Shown one piece after another: positions 17,339-26,076 of a DNA stretch of 64,000 nucleotides. The first letter of the stretch is position 1. Each line of letters starts with the position of its first letter. The position numbers and the translations under genes are program-made. The DNA is from Clostridiales bacterium (lineage in GTDB: Bacteria; Bacillota; Clostridia; Lachnospirales; Lachnospiraceae). The DNA is taken from contig JAHYZV010000008.1 in assembly GCA_019424245.1 (NCBI GenBank), positions 23,267 through 87,266 of the forward strand. Direction: 5' to 3'. The notes under the pieces are model-generated. The model did not search any database. It was given only the letters and a program-made list of their open reading frames with translations, and had not been told where the DNA came from.

Positions 17339-18526
17339 TTACCTGCTCTTGTTGATTTTCTTTATCTCAAGACTTTCAACAAATGCCTGTATTCTTGTTC
17401 TTATCTGTCCTGAAGAACCTACTACATATGGCCTGTCTATAGAAAGAACCGGATACCCGTACTCTTCCCTCATAACATGAAATGCTGATGCTCTCTCATA
17501 GCCCCAGTAATCACAGAACTTTATCTGTTCATATATAAGACCCTCTGCCTTATATTCTTTAGCTATATAATCAACATACTCCTCACGTTCCCTTATTTTC
17601 TCTGTGTTCATATATCTTGGGCATTTGCCCCACTGCATATACTGTCTGCATATCTGATATAGAACATCCTCTTCATCGTTAAGAATAATCTCACTTCTTC
17701 CTGGAAGTGAACCAAAACAGAAACGGTCAGCAACAACAAGTGCACCTGCTTCTTCTGCAAGCTTTATAAGTTCTGGATTATCTATCTCAGAACCTATAAG
17801 TGCTACTCTTGCCCTGTAGTTTTTCTTAATATCCGGCTGTCTTACCTTTAATTCTTTAGCTGTATCCCTTAACTTATCTATAAGGTACTCCTTAGGACAG
17901 CAATATGTCGCCAGACATAGCACAGCGAACTCATAGCCTGTTATTCTTGGATTATCCTCTTTCCTGTAATCTCCGATCTCTGTTATAAGCCTGCTTATCT
18001 CATTCTGTTCATCTACAGCCCTCCTCAAGGCTTCATCTGATATATCTATTCCATATGTATTGTGAAGCGGCTCAAGAACATGCAGCCTCATCTGCTTTAC
18101 ATAATGTTTTAGTGCTGACTCATCTGACTTCATAGGAACATCTGAATATTCCACAAAAAACTTTTCCTTAGTAATCAGCTTCTGCCTCTCTATATTCTCA
18201 ACACACCTGTTCATCTGTGCACATGCATCAGGTGCTATTATACAATCAAGAAAGTTATATCCACCTTCTATAGCACGTTCAAGTATTGCCCTGCACCCCT
18301 CACATAGCATGCTGCTCATATAATATGTGCCCATCTCTATAGAACCTGTCCTTGGTGCACGCAATCTCACTGAAAAGCATCCCGGAAGGTTAAGCAGTGG
18401 TTCAGGAATCTGAAAGCATACAGCTCCAATGGCTATATCCCCCTTTTCCTGTGCCTTTCTTACAAGTTCATTATTCACCTCTTCAAGAAGCTTTTCAAAA
18501 TAATATAAATGTTGTAAATCTTTCAA
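17339..18526 (-). CDS. 2-hydroxyacyl-CoA dehydratase/double-cubane-type Fe-S protein, small subunit
   Basis: 395 aa of the HgdB/BcrC family. Cysteines likely to bind the cluster are C50 in LPGCFSVRLR, C75 and C78 in MLCEGC, and C95, C102 and C108 in the CIIAPDACAQMNRC block. The C-terminal half has the usual ALIGSEIDNPE, EEAGALVVADRFC and IKFCDYWGYERASAF motifs. It probably pairs with the 512-aa protein downstream and receives electrons from the activator ATPase. GGATAACAACTTGAAAG precedes the ATG. It is compatible with double-cubane-cluster reductases as well as with dehydratases. Confidence 0.82.
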   Translation of the reverse strand: MKDLQHLYYFEKLLEEVNNELVRKAQEKGDIAIGAVCFQIPEPLLNLPGCFSVRLRAPRTGSIEMGTYYMSSMLCEGCRAILERAIEGGYNFLDCIIAPDACAQMNRCVENIERQKLITKEKFFVEYSDVPMKSDESALKHYVKQMRLHVLEPLHNTYGIDISDEALRRAVDEQNEISRLITEIGDYRKEDNPRITGYEFAVLCLATYCCPKEYLIDKLRDTAKELKVRQPDIKKNYRARVALIGSEIDNPELIKLAEEAGALVVADRFCFGSLPGRSEIILNDEEDVLYQICRQYMQWGKCPRYMNTEKIREREEYVDYIAKEYKAEGLIYEQIKFCDYWGYERASAFHVMREEYGYPVLSIDRPYVVGSSGQIRTRIQAFVESLEIKKINKSR

Positions 18527-18580
18527 GTTGTTATCCTTTCTTTAACGAATCAGTTTTTCACCTTCGACCTTTTGAACCTT

Positions 18581-18697
18581 ATATTATGATGTACACGAAT
18601 CACTACATTGCTTCGCAATTCCCACAATCATATAACAAAGTCTTTATCGTGCAGACACGAACGATTTTTTGAGCCTTTGGTCCTTACATCATAATAT
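18581..18697. repeat. 117-bp intergenic element with 13-bp terminal inverted repeats
   Basis: Starts ATATTATGATGTA and ends TACATCATAATAT, a perfect inverted match. It contains no ORF of note. The right end supplies the TGA stop codon of the CooC-like gene. The same ends (11 bp) close the element at 52044-52181, so this looks like a small non-autonomous mobile or palindromic repeat. Confidence 0.7.
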
Positions 18698-19453
18698 CCC
18701 AATATTAACAAGAGCCTCTCTTGCTCCTTTAACTATCTTTGTATCATCAGAAAGTTTTAATACATTTTCACCCAGAACATCTGCTCTTGCAAGCTCCTCA
18801 TCACTCTCTATAGCCGCAAGAAGCTGCATATCACCTATATCCATAAGCTCTGTCACCTTGCTATCCGGAAGTCTGTTTGCAATAACACCTATCTTATCAT
18901 ACATAACAAGTTCATCCGCTACGTCCTTGATAGTTTTAACAACCTGACATCCCTTTTTACTTGCATCTGTAACAAGCAGAAGGTGTGTCACCTTCTCCAT
19001 AACTCTTCTGTTTATCTGCTCAATACCTGCCTCGCCATCTATGACAACATAGTCAAACTGGTCTGAAAGCATAGTGATAACTTCTTTAAGATATGAGTTA
19101 ATCCTGCAATAACAGCCTGCACTTTCAGGTCTTCCTATTGCTATAAATGCATAGCCATCCTGCTCCTTTAATGCATCATATATTTCATATTTAGCTTCTC
19201 CTAAAAGTTCTACTGCCGACTTGGTATCACCATCCTCAACATTCTTTATAACTTCTTTTCTTATATCATCTATAGTTTTATCTACATCTACATTTAACAC
19301 TGTTGACAGACCGACTGCCGGGTCTGCATCTATTGCCAGTATCTTCTTATCAGGAAAGCTTTCAACAAGAAGCTTTACTATAACTCCTGCAAGTGATGTC
19401 TTTCCAACGCCGCCTTTGCCTGCGACTGCTATTATCTTTGTTTTATCTTCCAA
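18689..19453 (-). CDS. cooC: CooC-like nickel-insertion ATPase (MinD/SIMIBI family)
   Basis: 254 aa P-loop ATPase with the deviant Walker A GKGGVGKT (12-19), the IDADPAVGLSTVLN region, and the GRPESAGCYC motif with C114-x-C116. The same CxC pair in CooC1 binds Ni or Zn at the dimer face. CooC proteins help load nickel into CO dehydrogenase or acetyl-CoA synthase. No CODH gene lies in the window; the only ACS relative is the short domain protein five genes downstream. I use a TTG start at 19453 with GGAGG eight bases upstream; an in-frame ATG (19471) overlaps that site and another lies at 19486. Its stop is in the inverted-repeat element. Confidence 0.85.
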   Translation of the reverse strand: MEDKTKIIAVAGKGGVGKTSLAGVIVKLLVESFPDKKILAIDADPAVGLSTVLNVDVDKTIDDIRKEVIKNVEDGDTKSAVELLGEAKYEIYDALKEQDGYAFIAIGRPESAGCYCRINSYLKEVITMLSDQFDYVVIDGEAGIEQINRRVMEKVTHLLLVTDASKKGCQVVKTIKDVADELVMYDKIGVIANRLPDSKVTELMDIGDMQLLAAIESDEELARADVLGENVLKLSDDTKIVKGAREALVNIGIL

Positions 19454-19500
19454 CTTTATATCCTCCATATCAATATCTGTATGCACTTAATTACAATTCT

Positions 19501-19552
19501 CCCACCTATGAGCAAGCTCATGTGGGTTTATACCTTTTGACCCTGGTATCAT
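19501..19552. repeat. hairpin repeat ending ACCCTGGTATCAT
   Basis: CCCAC..ATGAGC-AA-GCTCAT.GTGGG hairpin followed by CTTTTGACCCTGGTATCAT. The last thirteen bases recur at the right end of the element at 52161-52173. It sits between recQ and cooC. Confidence 0.55.
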
Positions 19553-19566
19553 ATATATCCAATCCA

Positions 19567-21504
19567 CTATATATCAAGTGTAGTAACAACACCTGGGTGC
19601 TCACTAACGAACTTATTGATTTCCTCTGTAAACCTGCTTCCATACTTCATAAGCTTATTCTGTCCTACACCAGATACTGATAGCATAGTGTCTGCATCAA
19701 CCGGCAGCTTTTCACACATATCTATCAACGTCTTGTCATTAAATATAATGTATGGAGGCATGCCTTCTTCTCTCGCTATAACAAGTCTTAATGCCCTTAA
19801 CCGCTCAAACAGCTCATAACCTGCAGCAGTAAGTGAATCTGTACTCTTCTTTCTTGTCCTTGAAGCTGCATTGCTTCCTTCTGTAGCATCACTCGTATTT
19901 CCTGAAGCAGCCTTTCTGCCTGTCTGTCCTGCCATATTGAGCAGCTCACCAGCATATGTTTTCTTGGCCTTCTTTATGTATACATGAGTATTTTCATCCC
20001 TTAAAGGACTTATATCACCCATTCTTAAAACACTGTACTCTCCATCTGTCTGTATAACATATCCAGCATTTATCATCTGGTCAATAAGGAGCCTTAGTTC
20101 TGCTTCTTTTCTATCAGACAACTTTCCATAAGACTTATAGCTTAACGCACCTACTTCCTTAAGTCTTGCACGCTTTGCGCCAAGCAGTGTTCCAAGCACG
20201 ATACTCAAGCCGAATCTTCCATGTGTTTCTGCCAGACAGTTAATAACCCACTTTGCATCCGCAGTCATATCTATCTGTTCATATTCATTGTTGCAGTTAC
20301 CACAATTACCACATGGCTCTCCTGTTTTTTCACCAAAGTAAGAAAGAATGTAGTTACGAAGACATTCCGTGGTCTTACAATACATTTCCATAGTATGAAG
20401 CCTGTGTAAGTCGCGCTCTTTTATTATGCTTCTGTCCTCATCTTCAACACCCTCAAACTCCTTACTATCAAGAAGAAACTTATCTATAATGACATCCTGT
20501 GCTGAAAACAACATTATACACTGAGATTCACCACCATCTCTTCCTGCTCTTCCTGCCTCCTGATAGTAGTTTTCCATGCTCTGCGGCATATTGTAATGAA
20601 TAACATATCTCACATTGGACTTATCTATTCCCATTCCAAATGCATTGGTCGCTATAACGACCTGAACCCGGTCATATATAAAGTCGTCCTGATTCTGCTT
20701 TCTTGTTTCATTATCAAGTCCTGCATGATACTTTGTGACACTTATCCCCAGTGAACCAAGCTCATCATATAGCTTGTCCACATTTTTTCTTGTAGCGCAG
20801 TAGATAATTCCACTCTCATCCATATGCTCTTTTATATATCCGGCTATGTACGCATCTTTTTTCTTTCCTGACAGATGCTCTACACTATAGTATAAGTTTT
20901 TCCTGTCAAAACCAGTAACAACAACCCTTGGAGCTTTTAACTTTAATATGCACTCTATATCTGTCTTTACTTCACTTGTCGCCGTTGCCGTAAATGCACT
21001 CACAACGGGTCTTTCTGACAGGCAGTCTATAAAATCAACTATCTTTAGGTAGCTTGGTCTGAAATCCTGCCCCCACTGTGATATACAATGTGCTTCATCA
21101 ATAGTCACCATCGATATATCTGCTTTTTTTGCAAATGTTATAAAACTCATGGTTTCAAGTCTTTCTGGTGCCACATAGATTATCTTGTACTTTCCATTTG
21201 CTGCATAATCAAGTGCTTTATACATCTGTGATTCTGACAGGGTTGAATTAATATAAGCTGCATTTATTCCCGCTTCATTAAGTGACTTGACCTGATCCTG
21301 CATAAGTGATATAAGCGGAGATATAACTATGGTTATACCCGGTAACAGTAATGCAGGAACCTGATAACACACTGACTTTCCTGCTCCGGTCGGCATAATC
21401 GCAAGTGCATCATGTCCCTGCAATATGGCTTCTATTATATCTGACTGTCCTTTTCTGAAGCTGTCATATCCAAAATACTGCTTCAATACCTGACTGGCAT
21501 CCAT
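19567..21504 (-). CDS. recQ: ATP-dependent DNA helicase RecQ
   Basis: 645 aa with full RecQ architecture. Helicase motifs: MPTGAGKSVCYQVPALLLPG (I), TIDEAHCISQWGQDFRPSYL (II plus the aromatic loop), SAFTATAT (III), YQEAGRAGRDG (VI). The zinc region has CLRNYILSYFGE followed by CGNCGNC, then an RQC winged helix and a C-terminal HRDC domain (about 560-640). It unwinds recombination and replication intermediates. GGAGA precedes the ATG. The region between RQC and HRDC is Ser/Thr/Lys-rich and looks flexible. Confidence 0.96.
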   Translation of the reverse strand: MDASQVLKQYFGYDSFRKGQSDIIEAILQGHDALAIMPTGAGKSVCYQVPALLLPGITIVISPLISLMQDQVKSLNEAGINAAYINSTLSESQMYKALDYAANGKYKIIYVAPERLETMSFITFAKKADISMVTIDEAHCISQWGQDFRPSYLKIVDFIDCLSERPVVSAFTATATSEVKTDIECILKLKAPRVVVTGFDRKNLYYSVEHLSGKKKDAYIAGYIKEHMDESGIIYCATRKNVDKLYDELGSLGISVTKYHAGLDNETRKQNQDDFIYDRVQVVIATNAFGMGIDKSNVRYVIHYNMPQSMENYYQEAGRAGRDGGESQCIMLFSAQDVIIDKFLLDSKEFEGVEDEDRSIIKERDLHRLHTMEMYCKTTECLRNYILSYFGEKTGEPCGNCGNCNNEYEQIDMTADAKWVINCLAETHGRFGLSIVLGTLLGAKRARLKEVGALSYKSYGKLSDRKEAELRLLIDQMINAGYVIQTDGEYSVLRMGDISPLRDENTHVYIKKAKKTYAGELLNMAGQTGRKAASGNTSDATEGSNAASRTRKKSTDSLTAAGYELFERLRALRLVIAREEGMPPYIIFNDKTLIDMCEKLPVDADTMLSVSGVGQNKLMKYGSRFTEEINKFVSEHPGVVTTLDI

Positions 21505-21588
21505 ATTATATCTCCATTTCTATTTTCATATTTAGTATTAAGTGTAACACAATTCTGCAATTTTGAAAATTACTCATAAGAAGCTTTA

Positions 21589-23784
21589 TCATTCAAAAAA
21601 CATCTTCGCTACAGCTATAAGCAGACTTCCGTTACCTGGAAGATATAGTGGCAGATCCTTTCGTGAATTCTGCCTGTTATTTCCACTTACTACATATTCA
21701 TTTTTAGGCGACTCTATAAGGAGCTGTGAAAGTGCCTCCCTCTTAAGACCAAGCTTGTCTGCTGCCATAGCTATAACTGCAAAATCCCAGCCCCAAAGTG
21801 TAGAATAATCCCATACTTTCATTACCTTATCGAGAGTTGCCTTATATATATTCATATCAACAATATCTTTAGCACCATAACCATCTAACATACCATATAC
21901 CTGCAGCATAAGCGGATGATCAATAGCCTTGTTAACATATGTATCCGGACAATTCTCTTGTGATATGTATAAGCCATCATAAACCGGAAGCGGTGCTATT
22001 CTGTCTGCTATATTGTTCCATTTCTCTGAAAATGTTACATATCCCAGCTTATCAGCCCACTCTGCCGCTATCTTTAAGCCGTATCTAAAGTATGCAAGCT
22101 CAAACACAGGATTCCTTGTATCCTCTGGAAGATGTCTTTCCTGTACTGGTATAACAGGTGCTTCTATGTTAAATGTATCTGAAGCAATATCATATACAAG
22201 ATAATCTTCCATGAATTCGGCAGTCTCTTTTACCAGAATCCAGTACTTATGCATATATCTGTCCGTTTTTTTCTTAAAATGCACGTCGTTATTATAACAA
22301 TCCAGCACCATCTGCAGCATATTTATTATATGAGGCTGCTGCCATATAAGCAGCGGTGCAATCTTTGACGGACAATCCTTTCCTGTATATGATACCATCT
22401 TCGTCCACCTTGCACCCCTATAACCATTTCTTGCTGCATTTTTTTTAGCTTCTGAAAGTATGCTTATATACCAGTCAAAGCTTTTTTCAAGAAGCTCTGG
22501 GTGTCCCCACAAAGCAGCCCACGCCATATGCCAGTAATGCATCTCAAGATGTGCTTTTCCATACCAGCTGTTACATGTAAGGCCTGTTTCTGCTGGTGGT
22601 ATATAACCACTGTCATTAACTATAAGAAGATATTGTGATAATATAACTCTTCTCATAAGTTCTTCATTTTCATGGTAGAGAAACTTTCCGCTGTTCCAGT
22701 AATTATGCCAGAATGTATATACATTTTCTTTTATTGCTGCAAATGTATCTGCAGCACACTCATTATCTGCATTAGCCTTGTTATTATCTACACACATATT
22801 ACTTTGAACATTATTATATATACTGGCATATATTCCATCTTCATCCTCAAATCCAACGCATAGATAAAGAACATTGTCACTATCTGCCTTATTTATACGA
22901 TATCTGTGTTTGTCTGCCTTTTCCAATTGTCCGTTAGTCTTTATATAAACTGAATAATGAGTATCATCTATCTGTCTTTTTATCTTATATATCTTTTTAT
23001 TCTTTATCTCTGCACTACCATCAGCAGGAATTTTATCTGATATCTTACAAGTCTCACTATTATATTTTTCACTTGATATATTAACCAATTCATTATAATT
23101 TATCACTGTAACTTTATCATAGTGTACTTTATCATCCAACCAGTCAGAACCTGTTATATCACATGATGCATACGGAAAATGTGTATCCACACAAAGCCCT
23201 TTCTTCAAGAGTTCAGACTCCACCCTAAAAGCAACAGTATCTGACTTATTATCACATACTGTTTCAACGCTTACCTTATACTCATGCGAAGCATAGCTTA
23301 CTATAAAATCACTTTTTAACACGCCTGTTGTTATATCAAGGGTCTGGTTTATATCTGATAACATATCAGAAGTCAGATATGTACCATCAACTGACAATGC
23401 AATCCTTGCAAGATTAAACTTGTGTGGATTCATTCGTACCCAGTCGTAGGCTGCCTCATTTCCTTCATATTTTACACGTGGATATGACACTTTTCTCCCA
23501 AGAAAATCATATTCAGTCATACACACATCATCCATAGTATAGCGATGTCCAGGATAAGTGTGCCACGCCCACTCTGCCATAGTACACAGCGGTGTTTCTT
23601 CCATATATTCATCATAAAGTGTCTGCATTCCTGTAACATCTGCCGTGAAACAAAACCTGCCATTACCAACTGTCAGTGGTGACTTTGTATCCGCATTACT
23701 TAAATGTGGGTTATATTTTCTTACTACATCTAGTCTATTAATCACATCATCATTATTCATATTTTTATTATTACTTTTGTTCAT
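21589..23784 (-). CDS. six-hairpin (alpha/alpha-6) glycosidase-like protein, family not recognised
   Basis: About 731 aa, no signal peptide, so cytoplasmic. The N-terminal half is beta-rich with KSPLTVGNGRFCFTADVTG and PLCTMAEWAWHTYPG; the C-terminal half is helical with YGKAHLEMHYWHMAWAALWG, ARWTKMVSYTG and a final LYLPGNGSLLIAVAKMF. This beta-sandwich plus (alpha/alpha)6 layout is that of GH65/GH95/GH15-like enzymes. I cannot name the CAZy family. Its place beside two PL10 genes suggests a role in trimming pectin-derived oligosaccharides. Start taken at 23784 because GAGG is nine bases upstream; GTG at 23799 is an alternative. Confidence 0.6.
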   Translation of the reverse strand: MNKSNNKNMNNDDVINRLDVVRKYNPHLSNADTKSPLTVGNGRFCFTADVTGMQTLYDEYMEETPLCTMAEWAWHTYPGHRYTMDDVCMTEYDFLGRKVSYPRVKYEGNEAAYDWVRMNPHKFNLARIALSVDGTYLTSDMLSDINQTLDITTGVLKSDFIVSYASHEYKVSVETVCDNKSDTVAFRVESELLKKGLCVDTHFPYASCDITGSDWLDDKVHYDKVTVINYNELVNISSEKYNSETCKISDKIPADGSAEIKNKKIYKIKRQIDDTHYSVYIKTNGQLEKADKHRYRINKADSDNVLYLCVGFEDEDGIYASIYNNVQSNMCVDNNKANADNECAADTFAAIKENVYTFWHNYWNSGKFLYHENEELMRRVILSQYLLIVNDSGYIPPAETGLTCNSWYGKAHLEMHYWHMAWAALWGHPELLEKSFDWYISILSEAKKNAARNGYRGARWTKMVSYTGKDCPSKIAPLLIWQQPHIINMLQMVLDCYNNDVHFKKKTDRYMHKYWILVKETAEFMEDYLVYDIASDTFNIEAPVIPVQERHLPEDTRNPVFELAYFRYGLKIAAEWADKLGYVTFSEKWNNIADRIAPLPVYDGLYISQENCPDTYVNKAIDHPLMLQVYGMLDGYGAKDIVDMNIYKATLDKVMKVWDYSTLWGWDFAVIAMAADKLGLKREALSQLLIESPKNEYVVSGNNRQNSRKDLPLYLPGNGSLLIAVAKMFFE

Positions 23785-23930
23785 CTTCATATTCCTCACA
23801 TTTGATATTAGAATTTTTTCTCAGCTAACTTAACAAATAATTAGATATATTATGTACATTTATAAAATTATACCACTATATCCTAGACTAAAAAACGCTG
23901 AAAGTATCTCTTATTACCAACAAAAAACAG

Positions 23931-23978
23931 AAAAAGAGTTTGTATATAACAGTTTCCCATTAATACAAACTCTTTTTT
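23931..23978 (-). terminator. terminator of the PL10-type gene pair
   Basis: Stem of about fifteen bases (AAAAAGAGTTTGTAT / ATACAAACTCTTTTT) with a T run on the minus strand, just after the 24040 gene. Confidence 0.85.
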
Positions 23979-24039
23979 ACAATGCCTATGGATTAATAAG
24001 TTTCTTTACTATCCTCTGAAAGTTCAGACTGACATCATT

Positions 24040-26037
24040 TTATTTTTTTATTAAGCCTCTTTTTTTAGACTCTCTTACTGCGTATACACTTATACCTGCT
24101 AATCCGCCAGATACTGCAAGTACAGCTGCTAATAAGCCAACTGGTGCCTTATCACCTGTCTTTGTATTGTTATCTGATACTTCTGCATTTCCTGATTCTG
24201 ATGGAGTCTGTGGTGTATCCTTATTCTGTGAATTATCTGCATTATTTCCATTATCTGAACCACCATTATTATCAGGTGAATCTGCTGGATCCTTAGGTAT
24301 TTCAGGGAAACCATTAGCGAGATAACTCTTCCACTCATCATATCCTGTTGCAATAAGCTCATCTGCAAGATTATTATCATAGTAAGAAACTGTTGTTCTT
24401 GTTGAATAAAGAATCAAATCCTTATTGTTAATCTTATTATTTCCAACACTGTTACCATCAAGATTGTAAAGCTCATATACATTTACATACTTCTGGTCTG
24501 CCCTTGTTGGATCCACATCTGAATACAAAGGTCTGTAAGAATCAGTGGCTTTATCATATACATAATTAGAAGCCCATGTTCCGCTGCCATCAACAAGATA
24601 TACATCAAAGCCATTATTCATAGATGTATCTTTTACAACTTTCTGCTCTTTATCAGCTATTTTAACATCCTTAAGCCAGCTGTATGCACTTTCAACAGCA
24701 TCCTTAATATCCTGTGAAGGATTATGTATAGTCATAAGATAGTCGATAACATCCTTTGTTGTATAAGAACTGACAGACTCTCTTTCATATGTATGTCCCA
24801 TAGTTACATTTCCAGACTTGTCATACTGTGTTGCCCAGCCAGACTTTTTATTGTTGTTGCTGATCTGCGATTTTACAATAAAATCATTTCCTTTTTCTAC
24901 TGCTGACTTTATTTCATCAACATTCATCGCTTTCCTTGCAAACACATAATCCTGATTGTTAAGTATTGCAATATCACTAAGAAGTGTAAGTACCTCAGTC
25001 ATAGCCTTGTTACCCACTTCTATATTAGCATTAAAGCCACTTTCACTACCTGGATTCATACTCCATCCACCATTATCACGCTGTGTTGTAAGAAGGTACT
25101 TAATACCTTTTACAAATGCATCCTGATACTTTGAATCTTCTGGCTTATTAGCTGTTATATACTTTGCAAGATACTTTAATTCTGCTGTTGTTGCACCATT
25201 GTAAACACTTGAAACATCTTTCATGCTTCCAAGTCCTGTTTCCTTCTGTGACATTTCATAATTATCAGGAAGTACCTGGAATCCACCATCTTCGTTCTGT
25301 AATGCTACAATAAGATCTGCTACTGATGTAGTAACATCAAGTGTTCCCTCAAGCAATGCATCATAACGCATGCCATATCCTTTTGAAGATGTTTCATATG
25401 AAGGAACAGACTCTGTCTTCATAACTGGAACCGCTGCATAAAAGCTGTCTGACATTTTGCCATCCTTGTACATATCTGCACCAAATATATAAAGTACATA
25501 TGCAACTGGAAGATACACAACATTATAATCTTCTGTTAAAAATGTGTTATAATCTGCATACTTTTCTTTAACATTGACCTTTGCTGGTATCTGCTCATCT
25601 GTTAATGCACCTGATGTAACTTTGCCATTAATCTCAACATCTGAAGAACCAATCTTAAGCTTAACTGTTGTGTCATTCATAGTGATAGTTATGTTATCAC
25701 CATTTTCCTTGTAATCAGCACCTATATAAGCAAACATATTTTTCATAGGTGCCATAAGATTACTTGTTGTCTTAGCATCAGTTGCATTGCCTGTAGCTAA
25801 TACATTAACATTATTATCAAGCCATACTCTTTCATAATCATCTATTAAAAATACTGGATCATTTGTATTAAACCATACTCTTCTTACAACCATATTAGAA
25901 AAATCATAACTTCCTCTTGTTACAGTTGCTGCACTTACTGGTAAAACAGATACAGGTGCTGCCATAACTGTAAGCATTGTAGCAGCCATAATACCTATAG
26001 CCGCTTTTTTCATACCTTTTTTTATATCTCGTCTCAT
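24040..26037 (-). CDS. surface-anchored, catalytically degenerate PL10-like protein
   Basis: 665 aa. Signal peptide to about residue 36 (VSA-A), then a copper-amine-oxidase-N/stalk-like beta domain (about 45-210), then an alpha/alpha toroid like that of PL10 pectate lyases (about 225-600, with LQNEDGGFQ and TTQRDNGGWS repeats). A D/N/S-rich spacer leads to NTKTGDKAPVG, a hydrophobic segment and ESKKR tail, a sortase-type anchor of the TGD kind. Compared with the neighbour, TFNDNAM becomes IEVGNKAM and RAFELPSVS becomes HTYERESVS, so the expected acidic and Arg catalytic residues are missing. A pectin-binding surface role is the simplest reading. ATG at 26037 follows GGAGATAAAT. Confidence 0.72.
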   Translation of the reverse strand: MRRDIKKGMKKAAIGIMAATMLTVMAAPVSVLPVSAATVTRGSYDFSNMVVRRVWFNTNDPVFLIDDYERVWLDNNVNVLATGNATDAKTTSNLMAPMKNMFAYIGADYKENGDNITITMNDTTVKLKIGSSDVEINGKVTSGALTDEQIPAKVNVKEKYADYNTFLTEDYNVVYLPVAYVLYIFGADMYKDGKMSDSFYAAVPVMKTESVPSYETSSKGYGMRYDALLEGTLDVTTSVADLIVALQNEDGGFQVLPDNYEMSQKETGLGSMKDVSSVYNGATTAELKYLAKYITANKPEDSKYQDAFVKGIKYLLTTQRDNGGWSMNPGSESGFNANIEVGNKAMTEVLTLLSDIAILNNQDYVFARKAMNVDEIKSAVEKGNDFIVKSQISNNNKKSGWATQYDKSGNVTMGHTYERESVSSYTTKDVIDYLMTIHNPSQDIKDAVESAYSWLKDVKIADKEQKVVKDTSMNNGFDVYLVDGSGTWASNYVYDKATDSYRPLYSDVDPTRADQKYVNVYELYNLDGNSVGNNKINNKDLILYSTRTTVSYYDNNLADELIATGYDEWKSYLANGFPEIPKDPADSPDNNGGSDNGNNADNSQNKDTPQTPSESGNAEVSDNNTKTGDKAPVGLLAAVLAVSGGLAGISVYAVRESKKRGLIKK

Positions 26038-26076
26038 ATTTATCTCCATTCTTACACTGCTTTACTCTAGGACTAT

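Noticed and set aside
14814..18526. Fermentative 2-hydroxyglutarate or lactyl-CoA dehydratase operon
   Set aside because: Activator and two subunits are present, but there is no CoA-transferase, dehydrogenase or acyl-CoA dehydrogenase/Etf gene, and the CooC and ACS-like neighbours fit a different role.
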